DNA from: Phycisphaerales bacterium
Lineage (GTDB): Bacteria > Planctomycetota > Phycisphaerae > UBA1845
Assembly (NCBI GenBank): GCA_013140575.1
Contig: JABFSN010000071.1
Location: forward strand, 1-59,609
Direction of reading: 5' to 3'
DNA: 59,609 nucleotides
In this document: positions 1-8,038 of the stretch, one piece after another
Layout: every line of letters starts with the position of its first letter
Numbering within the stretch: position 1 is the first letter of the stretch
Position numbers and translations under genes: made by a program
Notes under the pieces: generated by a model
Database searches by the model: none
What the model saw: the letters and a program-made list of their open reading frames with translations, nothing else
Told to the model about the DNA's origin: nothing

Positions 1-107
1 TCCGTTGTCCCCTTCGACTCCGCCCACAATCCCTCTCCCCCCCCTTCTAGTTTCCGCTTGCCCGTCGCAAGCCGGGTCGGGCGGGTTTCACCCCCGAATC
101 TTCTTTC

Positions 108-140
108 CGATCTGCGAAATCTGCGCAATCTGCGGATCAT
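108..140. repeat. Short-period dispersed repeat (ATCTGCG units)
   Basis: Three near-copies of a 9-base unit (ATCTGCGAA, ATCTGCGCA, ATCTGCGGA) stand in a row. The same style of sequence, with ATCTGTG units, recurs as an inverted pair at 46850-46929. It is followed at about 150-172 by a stretch resembling the cgcaaagacgcaaag-type filler common in environmental genomes. Any translation of it is an artefact. Confidence 0.6.
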
Positions 141-282
141 CCCCTCCCTTTGCGTCTTTGCGCCTTGGCGTGAGGCGATTCGTCGGGGCTGGGAAGGCGC
201 GGCGGGCGCGAATCGGCTTGGCGGCGTTCCCTGACCGTTCGTGGAGGTCCACGGGTGGTCCGTTGGCATCCCCGGTTGGGTT

Positions 283-408
283 GGGGAGGCCCCCGTGTTG
301 TCGGGGGAAGCCCCCGAATAGTCTGGGGAATCCCCCGGACGGTCTGGTGAGGCCCCCGGACGGTGCGGGGAGGCCCCCGGTTGGTCTGGATAAGCCCCCG
401 GAGCATCC
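283..408. repeat. 21-bp minisatellite, array A (six units)
   Basis: Six consecutive 21-base units begin at 283, 304, 325, 346, 367 and 388. Each has the core GGGGARGCCCCCGG followed by a variable GTCT-like end. A degenerate seventh unit may precede at about 262. The period is a multiple of three, so several reading frames stay open across the array and give seven-residue repeats. I do not regard these as evidence of a gene. Confidence 0.85.
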
Positions 409-428
409 GTAGAATGGCACGGTCGGTC

Positions 429-512
429 CGTGCCGGTCCCCGGATCGTTCGTGCCGGTCCCCGAATCGTCCGTGCCGGTCCCCGGACGGATCGTGCCGGT
501 CCCCGGATCGAC
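429..512. repeat. 21-bp minisatellite, array B (four units)
   Basis: Four exact-length units start at 429, 450, 471 and 492 with the shared core CGTGCCGGTCCCCG and a variable five-base end. The array sits 20 bases after array A and has the same period but an unrelated sequence. The stretch from 1 to 609 otherwise holds no gene I can support. Confidence 0.85.
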
Positions 513-609
513 CGGGGAGGCACGCGGATCCGCCATTTCGGCGGCATTTTAGAGATACGCGGGCCAAATCGACCGCGGCCGGGTTTCAAATCGAAGGGCC
601 GGTGTTTGC

Positions 610-768
610 ATGGCCAACGATTACATCCCGCGCAGCGACGCGGAGTTCGACGGCTGGCAGGCCAATTTCATCGGCTACGCCAACGCCAACCTCGCGGCCC
701 TCGGCTTGGTGGCCGGGGATCAGGCGCCGATCCTGACCGCGACGACGCACAGTGCGATTCGGGGCGGC
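610..768 (+). pseudogene. 5' remnant of a planctomycete hypothetical protein gene (MANDYIP family)
   Basis: The reading frame opens with MANDYIPRSDAEF and continues through a YANANLAALGL stretch. From memory this matches the first ~50 residues of a family of ~200-residue hypothetical proteins common in Planctomycetota that begin MANDYIP and carry a WQxNF...YANANLxALGL segment. The match stops at about codon 53, where a paired-hairpin repeat (774-884) begins, and the rest of the family's length is absent. I read it as a gene truncated by, or at, that repeat. A weak purine stretch (AAGGG) lies 10-15 bases before the ATG. The family assignment is recall, not a search. Confidence 0.55.
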
Positions 769-773
769 GATTC

Positions 774-884
774 AATCCGAACCCGCCACGCGCGTGGTGG
801 GCCGAATAGTGCCGGCGTGCCCCACAGCACCAGCGCGAGCCGGTCGTGGTTCGGCCCCGGACGCGCATCCGGGGTTCTGAATTG
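774..884. repeat. Paired-hairpin element, family A, copy 1
   Basis: The left end carries a CCCGCCACGCGCGTGGTGGG hairpin and the right end a GGCCCCGGACGCGC / ATCCGGGGTTCTGA hairpin. Other copies are at 20651-20757, 37054-37159 and 54881-54987, with a half copy at 24195-24225. It abuts the truncated gene at 610. Confidence 0.7.
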
Positions 885-903
885 GGTGCGACGATTCGAG
901 GGC

Positions 904-1404
904 TCATCCGGGTCCGGGCACCAGCTTTTTGGTGTAGATCACCTTGTCGTCGTCCGCGGCGTAGAACGCGCGGACGACGGCCGCCTGGGTGTAGCCGTGG
1001 CGATCATAGAACGCGCGGGTCGGGGCGTATTGGGGTCGGGAGGCGGTGTCCAGAAAAATCACCCGGGCCCCGGCGGTGCGGATGCGCTGTTCCGTTTCCT
1101 TCAGCAATAATCCACCCAGTCCGCGGCCGCGATGCACTTGCCGAACCGCCAGCCAATAGAAATCGTAACTGCGATCAGTACACGGCGTGGGGCCGTAGCA
1201 GGCATAGCCGACGACTTCACCCGATAATTCCACGAAGACGAATTCGTAGCCGCTGGCCAATCCGTGGGCGAGCCGTGCCTCAACCAACTCGACGGCGATG
1301 TCGATCTCCGCCTGCGTGAAGAACCCGGTGGACGTGACGATGTCGCGCACGCACGCCGCGTCCGTCGGAATCACCTGGTCACGAATGTGAATCGTCGGTT
1401 TCAT
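904..1404 (-). CDS. GNAT family N-acetyltransferase
   Basis: A 166-residue acetyltransferase that should move an acetyl group from acetyl-CoA to an amine. The acetyl-CoA loop QVHRGRGLGGLLL fits the GNAT R/QxxGxG/A motif, and TRAFYDRHGY is the usual C-terminal GNAT beta-alpha segment. I start at the ATG of MKPTIHIRDQ, because the codons before it translate a dispersed hairpin repeat (1439-1490). It is the last gene of a four-gene run with lysine 2,3-aminomutase and two ATP-grasp ligases. AblB, the known partner of KamA, is also a GNAT enzyme that N6-acetylates beta-lysine. That context makes an amino group of beta-lysine or its derivative the likely acceptor, but this is inference. Confidence 0.85.
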   Translation of the reverse strand: MKPTIHIRDQVIPTDAACVRDIVTSTGFFTQAEIDIAVELVEARLAHGLASGYEFVFVELSGEVVGYACYGPTPCTDRSYDFYWLAVRQVHRGRGLGGLLLKETEQRIRTAGARVIFLDTASRPQYAPTRAFYDRHGYTQAAVVRAFYAADDDKVIYTKKLVPGPG

Positions 1405-1438
1405 GCGATCGGTCGGGCCTCGATGGACGGCGCAGTCC

Positions 1439-1490
1439 GTGGCACGGGCGTCTCGCCCGTGGCGAATCACGGGCAGGATGCCCATGCCAC
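1439..1490. repeat. Paired-hairpin element, family G, copy 1
   Basis: It begins GTGGCACGGGCG and ends GGATGCCCATGCCAC; two short hairpins lie between inverted GTGGCA/TGCCAC ends. It fills the gap between the ATP-grasp and GNAT genes. Related pieces are at 26158-26251 and 26466-26489. Confidence 0.65.
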
Positions 1491-1563
1491 AAATCGGGAC
1501 ACGGACATCTTGCCCGCGCTGACTGCGGATTCAAACCCGTGCGGCCATGTTAGCCGACATCCG

Positions 1564-2568
1564 CTATTCCACGCTGACCGGCGCCGCGCGCAGTGCGTCG
1601 GACACGATGCGTTCAATGACCCGCGGGTAGTCCACCCCCGATTGCAGGGCCGCCGCGGCAAATCCCCCATCCGGCGACAGGCAGGGGTTGGCATTGGCCT
1701 CCAGAACCCAAGGCCGGCCGTCGGCGTCCACCCGGAAATCGACCCGGCCGTAGCCGCGAAGTCCGAACAGCCGCCAGCATCGGCGGGCGATGCCGGTCAT
1801 TTCGTCGATTAGCGGTCCGATCCCGGTCTCGATGTTGAACGTCCGCGGCGTGTTGGCGTATTCGTACGATTCCGAATCCCACTTGGCCGCATATCCCACG
1901 ATCCGCGGTTTGTCCGCGGGATAGCCGTCGAATCGAATTTCGGCAGCCGGCAGGACACGAACGCCCTCGTCTTCCGCCAACAGCGACAGATTGAACTCGC
2001 GGCCGTCGACGAACCGTTCGGCGAACGCCTCGCCGCCGAGTCCCTCGGCGCGCTCCGTCAGGATGGACGACAGTTCGTCGGCACGGTCCGTCTGCACGAT
2101 GGAATGGTCGTCCAAACCCACGGACGCGTCTTCCCACGCCGATTTCACGATGTACCGACCCACCGGAATCGTGGTCGCACCGCGCAGGTCGTCGATTGAG
2201 AACCATTGCGGAGTGGCGATGCCGTGGGCGGCCAGCAATTGCTTGGCCACGATTTTACCCGACGTCAAAAACATGGCCGGCGTGGGCGCGCCGGTATAAG
2301 GCACGCGCAACGTGTCCAGCAGCGCGGGCGCCAGGTAAATCAACGACCCGCGGCTCCCGACCGATTCGACGAGGTTGAACACCAAGTCCGGCCGCTCGCG
2401 GCGGATGGAATGGGCCACGCCGGACAGGTCCAGCTGAAACGCGACGGCCGAACAGGTGTGCCCCATTTCGGTCAGCGCCTGACCGACGGCGTCGATCTGA
2501 ACGAGCGTGTCCATCTCGTCGGCGCGGGCGTCGGGCGGAACCGCGTCGTGCAGCAGAATGACGTGCAT
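1564..2568 (-). CDS. ATP-grasp ligase, D-Ala-D-Ala ligase-like (second of pair)
   Basis: A 334-residue ATP-grasp enzyme expected to activate a carboxylate as acyl phosphate and join it to an amine. The N-terminal preATP-grasp part starts MHVILLHDAV. The ATP-binding lysine sits in RYIVKSAWED, the acidic hinge in AERFVDGREF, and the metal-binding residues in GYGRVDFRVD and VLEANANPCLSPD. The start lies 20 bases after the stop of the other ATP-grasp gene; longer N-terminal extensions run back into that gene and look non-coding. It is diverged from its neighbour, so the two probably catalyse different couplings. A cell-wall Ddl role is unlikely given the pairing with KamA and GNAT. Confidence 0.85.
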   Translation of the reverse strand: MHVILLHDAVPPDARADEMDTLVQIDAVGQALTEMGHTCSAVAFQLDLSGVAHSIRRERPDLVFNLVESVGSRGSLIYLAPALLDTLRVPYTGAPTPAMFLTSGKIVAKQLLAAHGIATPQWFSIDDLRGATTIPVGRYIVKSAWEDASVGLDDHSIVQTDRADELSSILTERAEGLGGEAFAERFVDGREFNLSLLAEDEGVRVLPAAEIRFDGYPADKPRIVGYAAKWDSESYEYANTPRTFNIETGIGPLIDEMTGIARRCWRLFGLRGYGRVDFRVDADGRPWVLEANANPCLSPDGGFAAAALQSGVDYPRVIERIVSDALRAAPVSVE

Positions 2569-2588
2569 CGGTTTTGTGGATCGGGCGA

Positions 2589-3626
2589 TCACCGGGCCGG
2601 CGCCGAGGCCATCGACGTCGGGGACGCCGTCCGGCGCGCGGGCAGGTTCAGGCCGGGATGTCGCGCGACGACCGATTCCATGATCATGCGGATCAGGTCG
2701 CGGTAGGGGATTCCCGCCTGCGTACACAAAATGGGCAGGTCGGAATGTTTCGGGTGCAGACCGGCCAGCGGGTTCACTTCCAGAAAGTGAATCTCGCCGT
2801 TGGAATCGGCGCGGACGTCGACCCGGCCGGCGTCGCGGCAGTTCAGCCCCCGCCAGACGGCCAGCGAAATCTCCTCGCTGCGGCGGCTCAGTTCGTTGTC
2901 GACCAGAACATAGCGGACCAGCTCCTCGCAGCGTTCCTTGTTGACGTAGGTGTAGGCGTCGGGTTCGGCCCCGTCGAGCAGTTCCACTTCCAGCGTGCCG
3001 ATGCAGCGGGCCGCGTCGCCCGTGCCCACGATGCCGACGGTGAATTCACGTCCGCCCAGAAACGTTTCAACCAGCACCGGCTGTTTGAAATCGCCCAGCA
3101 GCCGACGGCACACCTGCTCCAGTTCGTCGCGGTTCCTGATTTTGGACTTGGCATTGATGCCCTTGGCCGTCCCCTCGGCCACGGGTTTGGCGAACAACGG
3201 GAACGGCAGATCGATCCGCCGTACGTCGTCCATGCGGTCGACGACGGCGAAATCGGCGGTCGGGATGCCCAGATCGCGGACCACGCGCTTGGTCACGCCC
3301 TTGTGCAGGGTCAACGCCATCACCAGCGGGTCGGAAAACACGTACGGAATGGTGTACGCGTCCAGCAGCGCCGGGACCTGGGCCTCGCGGGCGAGACCGT
3401 ACATCCCCTCGGCGATGGTGAAGACGAGGTCCCAGCGGTCGCCGCCGGCCAGCCGCCCCACCATGTGCCGCAGGTGCCCGATGCGGTCCGTTTGGCAGCC
3501 CATATCGCGCAGTTCGTTTTCGATGGCGTCGATGGTGTCGGGACGGTCGAACTCGGCCGTCTCCTCATCGCTGAAGCCCTCGGCCAGGTAATCGCTCCGT
3601 AAATCGTATGCCAATCCGACGAGCAT
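2589..3626 (-). CDS. ATP-grasp ligase, D-Ala-D-Ala ligase-like (first of pair)
   Basis: A 345-residue member of the D-Ala-D-Ala ligase-related ATP-grasp group. The start at MLVGLAYDLR gives the normal N-terminal strand. FPLFAKPVAEGTAKGI supplies the ATP-binding lysine and glycine-rich loop, VLVETFLGGREF the hinge acid, and GRVDVRADSN plus FLEVNPLAGLHP the metal ligands. The ending NPLAGLHPKHSDLP is typical of ligases acting on amino acids or small peptides. It follows KamA after a 185-base gap that holds two hairpin repeats, and is followed closely by a second ligase. The likely job is to couple lysine or beta-lysine to another amino acid; the partner cannot be read from the sequence. Confidence 0.87.
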   Translation of the reverse strand: MLVGLAYDLRSDYLAEGFSDEETAEFDRPDTIDAIENELRDMGCQTDRIGHLRHMVGRLAGGDRWDLVFTIAEGMYGLAREAQVPALLDAYTIPYVFSDPLVMALTLHKGVTKRVVRDLGIPTADFAVVDRMDDVRRIDLPFPLFAKPVAEGTAKGINAKSKIRNRDELEQVCRRLLGDFKQPVLVETFLGGREFTVGIVGTGDAARCIGTLEVELLDGAEPDAYTYVNKERCEELVRYVLVDNELSRRSEEISLAVWRGLNCRDAGRVDVRADSNGEIHFLEVNPLAGLHPKHSDLPILCTQAGIPYRDLIRMIMESVVARHPGLNLPARRTASPTSMASAPAR

Positions 3627-3675
3627 GATGTTGTTTTCCCCTCGATGGAGCGCAGCACCGGCGCCCACGAATCGT

Positions 3676-3758
3676 TCCGGCGGGTGAAACCCGCCCTACG
3701 GTCTCAACGCAACGATTCTTTCGGGTGGCACGAGCAAGCGCACTCGCTTGCCCGTGTC
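3676..3758. repeat. Hairpin pair: CGGGTGAAACCCG hairpin plus family B half element
   Basis: A GGCGGGTGAAACCCGCC hairpin at about 3679-3696 is followed by GGGTGGCACGAGCAAGCG and its complement to 3758. The second part is one half of family B, complete at 22333, 31888 and 40250. It lies between kamA and the first ATP-grasp gene. Similar CGGGTGAAACCCG hairpins occur at 48545-48562 and, less perfectly, at 53137-53155. Confidence 0.6.
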
Positions 3759-3811
3759 CGAAACCCGGCGGACAGCGTCGTGATGCCGGCACCGTTTCGC
3801 CGACGGCACGG

Positions 3812-5146
3812 TTACTTGCTCGCCGATACCGGATCGTGGTACCGGTAGACATCTCCCTCGTAGTTCCGCAACAGCACGTCATCGCCGTCGCGACCGATCA
3901 TGTATTCGGGCATCAGCGGAATCTTCCCACCGCCGCCGGGGGCGTCGATCACGAAATTCGGAACCGCATACCCCGTGGTATGCCCGCGCAGTCCACGAAT
4001 GATCTCCAATCCCTTTTCCACCGGCGTGCGGAAATGGCTGGACCCGGAAATCGGATCGCACTGATAGACATAGTAGGGCCGCACGCGGATCTTCAGCAAC
4101 CCGTGCATCAGCCGTTTCATCGTGTCCACGTCGTCGTTCACCCCCTTGGTCAACACCGTCTGGCTGCCCAACGGGAAGCCGGCATCGGCCAGGCGTTCGC
4201 ACGCCTGCGACGTTTCCGGTGTCAATTCATCCGGGTGCATGAAATGAACGCTGATCCACAGCGGGTGAAACTGCCGCAGCATCCGGCAGAATTCCGGCGT
4301 AATCCGTTGCGGCAGCACGGCCGGCACCTTGGTCCCGATGCGCAGGAACTCGAGGTGCGGAATGTTCCGCAGGTTCGACAAAATGCCCGCCAGTCGCTCG
4401 TCGGCCATGGTCGGCGGATCGCCGCCGGACAACAGCACGTCGCGGATTTCCGGGTGCGCGGCCAGATAGGCGTAGGCCTGCTCGTATTGACGCGCGTTAA
4501 AATGGTACTCGCCGGTCTGCCCGACCATGCGCGCCCGCGTGCAATAGCGGCAGTAGGTCGCGCAGAAGTTGGTCACCAGAAAAAGCACCCGGTCGGGATA
4601 GCGATGGACCAGCCCCGGCACGGGCATGTGGCTGTCCTCGGCCAACGGGTCGTCGGCCTCGCCCTGTGCGTGGGTGAATTCGTTCATCACCGGCACGATC
4701 TGCTTGCGCGTGGCGTCAGCCGGATCGTCCGGATTGATGAGCGATGCGTAGTAGGGGGTGATACCGACGGGCAGGTGGTGACCCATGCGGGCCAGCGCCT
4801 GCGTTTCGTCGTCGTTCAGCGTCAGAACGCGCTGGAGACCGGCCGAATCCTTGATCCGGCTGCGGAGCTGCCAGCGCCAATCGTTCCAGTCGGTGGTGGT
4901 CGCATCCGGGAAGAACCGCTTCCGGAAACGGTCCGCGCGCGGACCGATCACTTGCGTTTGAACGACCCGCCGTCGGGAGACGGTTTGGCCGTTGCTGCGT
5001 GAAGCGGTGACTCGTTTCGGATTCCGACGAACCACGGGGCCGCCGTTGAGACGGCCGGTAAAGGGTTCCAGGATTGTCAGACTAACAGTATTACGCCGGC
5101 GTTCACCGGGAGGCTCCGAATCGGAGCCACGTTGCTCTTCGTCCAT
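3812..5146 (-). CDS. kamA: Lysine 2,3-aminomutase (KamA family radical SAM)
   Basis: Interconverts L-lysine and beta-lysine using S-adenosylmethionine, a 4Fe-4S cluster and pyridoxal phosphate. The protein has 444 residues. The radical-SAM cysteines are C195, C199 and C202 in CATYCRYC. The PLP lysine is K408 in APGGGGKIPL. Two aspartates that bind the substrate amino groups in the characterised clostridial enzyme appear to be conserved as D364 (YQCDPISG) and D401 (FVIDAPGG), which argues for true lysine 2,3-aminomutase over the EF-P modifying EpmB. The N-terminal ~70 residues are basic and poorly conserved, so the start is less certain than the core. It leads a cluster with two ATP-grasp ligases and a GNAT enzyme and has a recognisable promoter and palindrome upstream. 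Confidence 0.92.
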   Translation of the reverse strand: MDEEQRGSDSEPPGERRRNTVSLTILEPFTGRLNGGPVVRRNPKRVTASRSNGQTVSRRRVVQTQVIGPRADRFRKRFFPDATTTDWNDWRWQLRSRIKDSAGLQRVLTLNDDETQALARMGHHLPVGITPYYASLINPDDPADATRKQIVPVMNEFTHAQGEADDPLAEDSHMPVPGLVHRYPDRVLFLVTNFCATYCRYCTRARMVGQTGEYHFNARQYEQAYAYLAAHPEIRDVLLSGGDPPTMADERLAGILSNLRNIPHLEFLRIGTKVPAVLPQRITPEFCRMLRQFHPLWISVHFMHPDELTPETSQACERLADAGFPLGSQTVLTKGVNDDVDTMKRLMHGLLKIRVRPYYVYQCDPISGSSHFRTPVEKGLEIIRGLRGHTTGYAVPNFVIDAPGGGGKIPLMPEYMIGRDGDDVLLRNYEGDVYRYHDPVSASK

Positions 5147-5262
5147 TGTTCCTAACCATGGTGGTGGGGTTTGCGGTCGCGTCTATCCGATTCCCGCACG
5201 GATGGATCCCCTCACCGGAGACGGCCCGTTCGACGCAACTGCCACCGCGCCTGAATGCGAGA

Positions 5263-5290
5263 AGTGTATAACATGATCGACGGAAGTCAA
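5263..5290 (-). promoter_or_regulatory. Predicted promoter of the kamA cluster
   Basis: On the minus strand TTGACT (5290-5285) is followed 16 bases later by TACACT (5268-5263), within the run TTATACACT. This is a good vegetative-type promoter in a GC-rich background. The predicted transcript start lies near 5257, giving a leader of roughly 110 bases before kamA. Confidence 0.55.
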
Positions 5291-5308
5291 ACGAATTCGC
5301 GCGATCGA

Positions 5309-5326
5309 AACACAAAATCTTGTGTT
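5309..5326. promoter_or_regulatory. Perfect palindrome upstream of the kamA promoter
   Basis: AACACAAAATCTTGTGTT is a perfect 7-base inverted repeat around a 4-base centre, 18 bases upstream of the -35 box. Size, symmetry and position fit a dimeric activator site. The rest of 5147-5494 holds only this promoter region and the 3' side of purM. Confidence 0.45.
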
Positions 5327-5494
5327 CGCCGTGTTCGTCGCACCCACGGGCGCGGTGCGCTGCGGTTACGATTCGAAGCGTCACCGTTCGGAACCGCCGG
5401 GTCATTGAACGCCCGCCGCCTGTGACATCGCCGGGCCCGTCGGACGTTTCACAACGCCGCGGAGGTCCGTTGCGATCGGTGCTATTGGTGCGGA

Positions 5495-6544
5495 CTACCG
5501 TAATTGAACCCGACCGCGCCCCGGCTGGACGTGGCCGATCACGACGGGCTTTTGACCATTTCGTCGCAGGGAGCGTAGGACGGAATCGACGCCGGTTGGC
5601 GCAACGATTAACACGAACCCAATGCCCATGTTGAACACCCGGAACATTTCGTTTCCGTCCACACCTGCGCTCTCGATCGCCGAGAAAATCGCCGGCGGTG
5701 ACCATGAACCCGTGTCGATGACCGCGTCGCATTTCCGATGCAGCGCTCGCCCGACATTTTCCGGCAAACCGCCGCCGGTGATGTGGGCCATCGAGCGGAT
5801 GGCGCCCGCGGTGCGGGAACCACGTAGCGCCGCCATGACCGGGCCGACGTAAATGCGCGTCGGTTCGAGCAGTGTCTCCATCGCCGTCTGATCCGTGTCG
5901 GCGATTCGTGCGTTCGGCCGTAACCGCCGTGTTTTAAGCAACTTACGTATTAGCGAATACCCGTTGGCATGCACTCCGCTGGACGGCAGTCCCACCAAAA
6001 CGTCGCCGGTTCGAACATCGTCCGGGCCGATCGCCGCGCCCTTTTCCACGACGCCGACCGCGAATCCGCCGAGGTCGACGTGGTCGCGTTCGTACAGGTC
6101 CGGCATTTCGGCCGTCTCGCCGCCGAGCAACGCGCAACCCGCCTGCCGGCAACCGTCGGCCATCCCCTCGATCAGCACGCCGAGCCGGTCCAGGCGAATC
6201 GAATGAACCGCCAGGTAATCCAGAAAAAATAGCGGCTCCGCCCCGCAGGTGATCAGGTCGTTCACGTTCATGGCCACCAAGTCGATCCCCAACCCGTACA
6301 GCCGGTTCTGCTGGACGCCGAGCAGCGTTTTGGAGCCGACCCCGTCCGCGCATCCCACCAGCACCGGGTCGCGATAGCGCCGCCCGCGGCCGTTCAATTG
6401 AAACAACCCGGCGAACGCCCCCGGGCGATTGATGACCCGCGGCCCGTGGGTGGTGCCCATCGCCGACTGAATGCGTTTGACCCAGCGGGTGTTGCCGTCG
6501 ATATCGACGCCCGCGTCCCTGTAGGAAATGGTGCGTTTGGCCAT
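5495..6544 (-). CDS. purM: Phosphoribosylformylglycinamidine cyclo-ligase (AIR synthase)
   Basis: Closes the imidazole ring in purine synthesis: formylglycinamidine ribonucleotide plus ATP gives AIR. The protein is 349 residues, normal for PurM. Typical signatures are SYRDAGVDID at the N-terminus, VGCADGVGSKTLLG, the ATP-binding NDLITCGAEPLFFLDY, and GGETAEMPDLY, with HITGGGLPENVGRAL and FNMGIGFVLI further on. The ATG at 6544 gives the standard MAKRTISYRDAG start; the longer open frame upstream runs through a hairpin repeat. Neighbouring genes are not purine genes, so it probably stands alone. Confidence 0.95.
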   Translation of the reverse strand: MAKRTISYRDAGVDIDGNTRWVKRIQSAMGTTHGPRVINRPGAFAGLFQLNGRGRRYRDPVLVGCADGVGSKTLLGVQQNRLYGLGIDLVAMNVNDLITCGAEPLFFLDYLAVHSIRLDRLGVLIEGMADGCRQAGCALLGGETAEMPDLYERDHVDLGGFAVGVVEKGAAIGPDDVRTGDVLVGLPSSGVHANGYSLIRKLLKTRRLRPNARIADTDQTAMETLLEPTRIYVGPVMAALRGSRTAGAIRSMAHITGGGLPENVGRALHRKCDAVIDTGSWSPPAIFSAIESAGVDGNEMFRVFNMGIGFVLIVAPTGVDSVLRSLRRNGQKPVVIGHVQPGRGRVQLR

Positions 6545-6659
6545 AGGGGGGTGATGTTTACCGGCGACGCGGCGTGGATGCAATCGCGGCCCGCTCGCGG
6601 TCAGGTGAAAATGCGCGGATGGTGCCCCGCGCGGGTCGGTGGGGCACGCCGGACTTGAT

Positions 6660-6750
6660 CTGGGGGAAGGGATTCCCGCGAAGATGGGGTGCGAAAAGGG
6701 ATTCTCGCACCAGCGACCGTCGGGTCGATGACCCGACCCGCAGGAATACC
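6660..6750. repeat. Paired-hairpin element, family C, copy 1
   Basis: GGGAAGGGATTCCCGCG and GCGAAAAGGGATTCTCGC are followed by a GTCGGGTCGATGACCCGAC hairpin. The GCGAGAAGGGATTCTCGC motif recurs at 38799, 44614, 49399 and 54370. It occupies the leader of purM. Confidence 0.6.
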
Positions 6751-6807
6751 GCCCGTGCTTGACCGCCGCGGCGGCGGGCAACGGCGCGGCAAGCGTCTTT
6801 CAGCGAA

Positions 6808-7833
6808 TCAGGGAATCAGCACGACGCTGCCGCGGACGGCGCGGGAGTCGACGTAGGCGTGGGCGGCGGCCGCGTCGCGCAGCTGAAAGGTGCGGTCGAG
6901 GACGGGTTTGATTTTGCCCTCCGCGACCCAGCGCAGGCCTTCGCGGAGTTCGTCCATGGTGCCCATCATCGAGCCCTTGAACACGTGCTGGCGGAAGAAG
7001 AAATCGCGGAGGTTGAACTGGACCTTGTAACCGCTGACCAGGCCGAAATTGACGAACGTGCCGCCGAGGCGCAGCGATTTCATGTTGGCGTCGAAAACGG
7101 CCGACCCCACGTTGTCGATGACCACGTCCACGCCCTGCCCGGCGGTCCAATCCAGAACGCGCTTCGCTTGATCGTCGACGTCGCGGCGGACGACTTCGTC
7201 GGCGCCCATCGCGCGGACGAACGCGATCTTGTCCTCCGATCCGACGGTGGTGATGACCCGGCCGCCCAATGCCTTGGCCACCTGAATGCACAGACTGCCG
7301 CTGCCGGACGCGCCGGCCTGAATCAATACCGACGAGCCGCGGGTCACCTGCCCCAGCGACTTGACCGCGTGCATGGCCGTCACGAGGCACAGCGGGATGG
7401 TGGCCAGCGCGTCCTGCGGGACGTTGGTTTCGTCGGGCAGAACGAATCGGGCGGGCAGATGGACGTATTCGGCATAGCCGCCCCATTGCAGCGTGCCGAC
7501 GACGGCGTAGCTGGGCGCGTGGTTAATGGGCTGGAAATCCCATTCGGCCGGGTTGAACGGGAATCCGGGTGCTGCGATCACCCGTTGCCCGGTTTTCAGG
7601 TTTGTCACGCCGGCGCCGACCGCCGCGACGGTGCCGGTGATGTCGGCCCCCATGACATGGGGCATGGGAATATCCTTGCGAATGCCGCCCATGCGCAGAT
7701 ACAGGTCGTAGCGGTTGAGACCGCACGCGGCCACCTTGATCACCACGTGCCCGGGCGCCGGTTCCGGCGTGGGGACGTCCTCGTACCGAAACACATCCGG
7801 CGGGCCGAATTCGTGGATCAGCGATGCTTTCAA
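6808..7833 (-). CDS. Zinc-independent MDR dehydrogenase, NADPH:quinone oxidoreductase-like
   Basis: A 341-residue medium-chain dehydrogenase/reductase. The N-terminal GroES-like fold has MGADITGTVAAVGAGV. The Rossmann nucleotide-binding part has LIQAGASGSGSLCIQVAK, then the RVITTVGSEDK strand and GVDVVIDNVG. The catalytic zinc motif of alcohol dehydrogenases is not intact: the usual first cysteine region reads CGLNRYDLYL rather than CGxCHxD. This points to the quinone oxidoreductase / crotonyl-CoA reductase side of the superfamily. The substrate cannot be assigned. It is transcribed alone on the minus strand. Confidence 0.85.
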   Translation of the reverse strand: MKASLIHEFGPPDVFRYEDVPTPEPAPGHVVIKVAACGLNRYDLYLRMGGIRKDIPMPHVMGADITGTVAAVGAGVTNLKTGQRVIAAPGFPFNPAEWDFQPINHAPSYAVVGTLQWGGYAEYVHLPARFVLPDETNVPQDALATIPLCLVTAMHAVKSLGQVTRGSSVLIQAGASGSGSLCIQVAKALGGRVITTVGSEDKIAFVRAMGADEVVRRDVDDQAKRVLDWTAGQGVDVVIDNVGSAVFDANMKSLRLGGTFVNFGLVSGYKVQFNLRDFFFRQHVFKGSMMGTMDELREGLRWVAEGKIKPVLDRTFQLRDAAAAHAYVDSRAVRGSVVLIP

Positions 7834-8038
7834 TCAACTCGTCCTGATCAAGCGCGGCTCGAAGTGACGCCGCGGTAGCCGGAGCAAACCCTGCGGGCCC
7901 GGCGTGAAACAATTCCCTTAAGATCGGGGGCATCTGTGCGCCCGTCAATGGTAGATCGTCCCGATCTACGTGTTGCTGTGCGTTCCTCGCGATAGGTTAG
8001 CGTCGGTAGCCGAGTCGGACCAGCCAGAATGTCCTCGA

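Noticed and set aside
88-567. Open frames on both strands with seven-residue repeats across the minisatellites
   Set aside because: The 21-base period keeps several frames open at once; there is no ribosome site, and the codon pattern is that of the repeat, not of the neighbouring genes.
5147-5262. Lysine riboswitch in the kamA leader
   Set aside because: The leader is only ~110 bases and shows none of the five-stem lysine-riboswitch core; the known element is about 170 bases.
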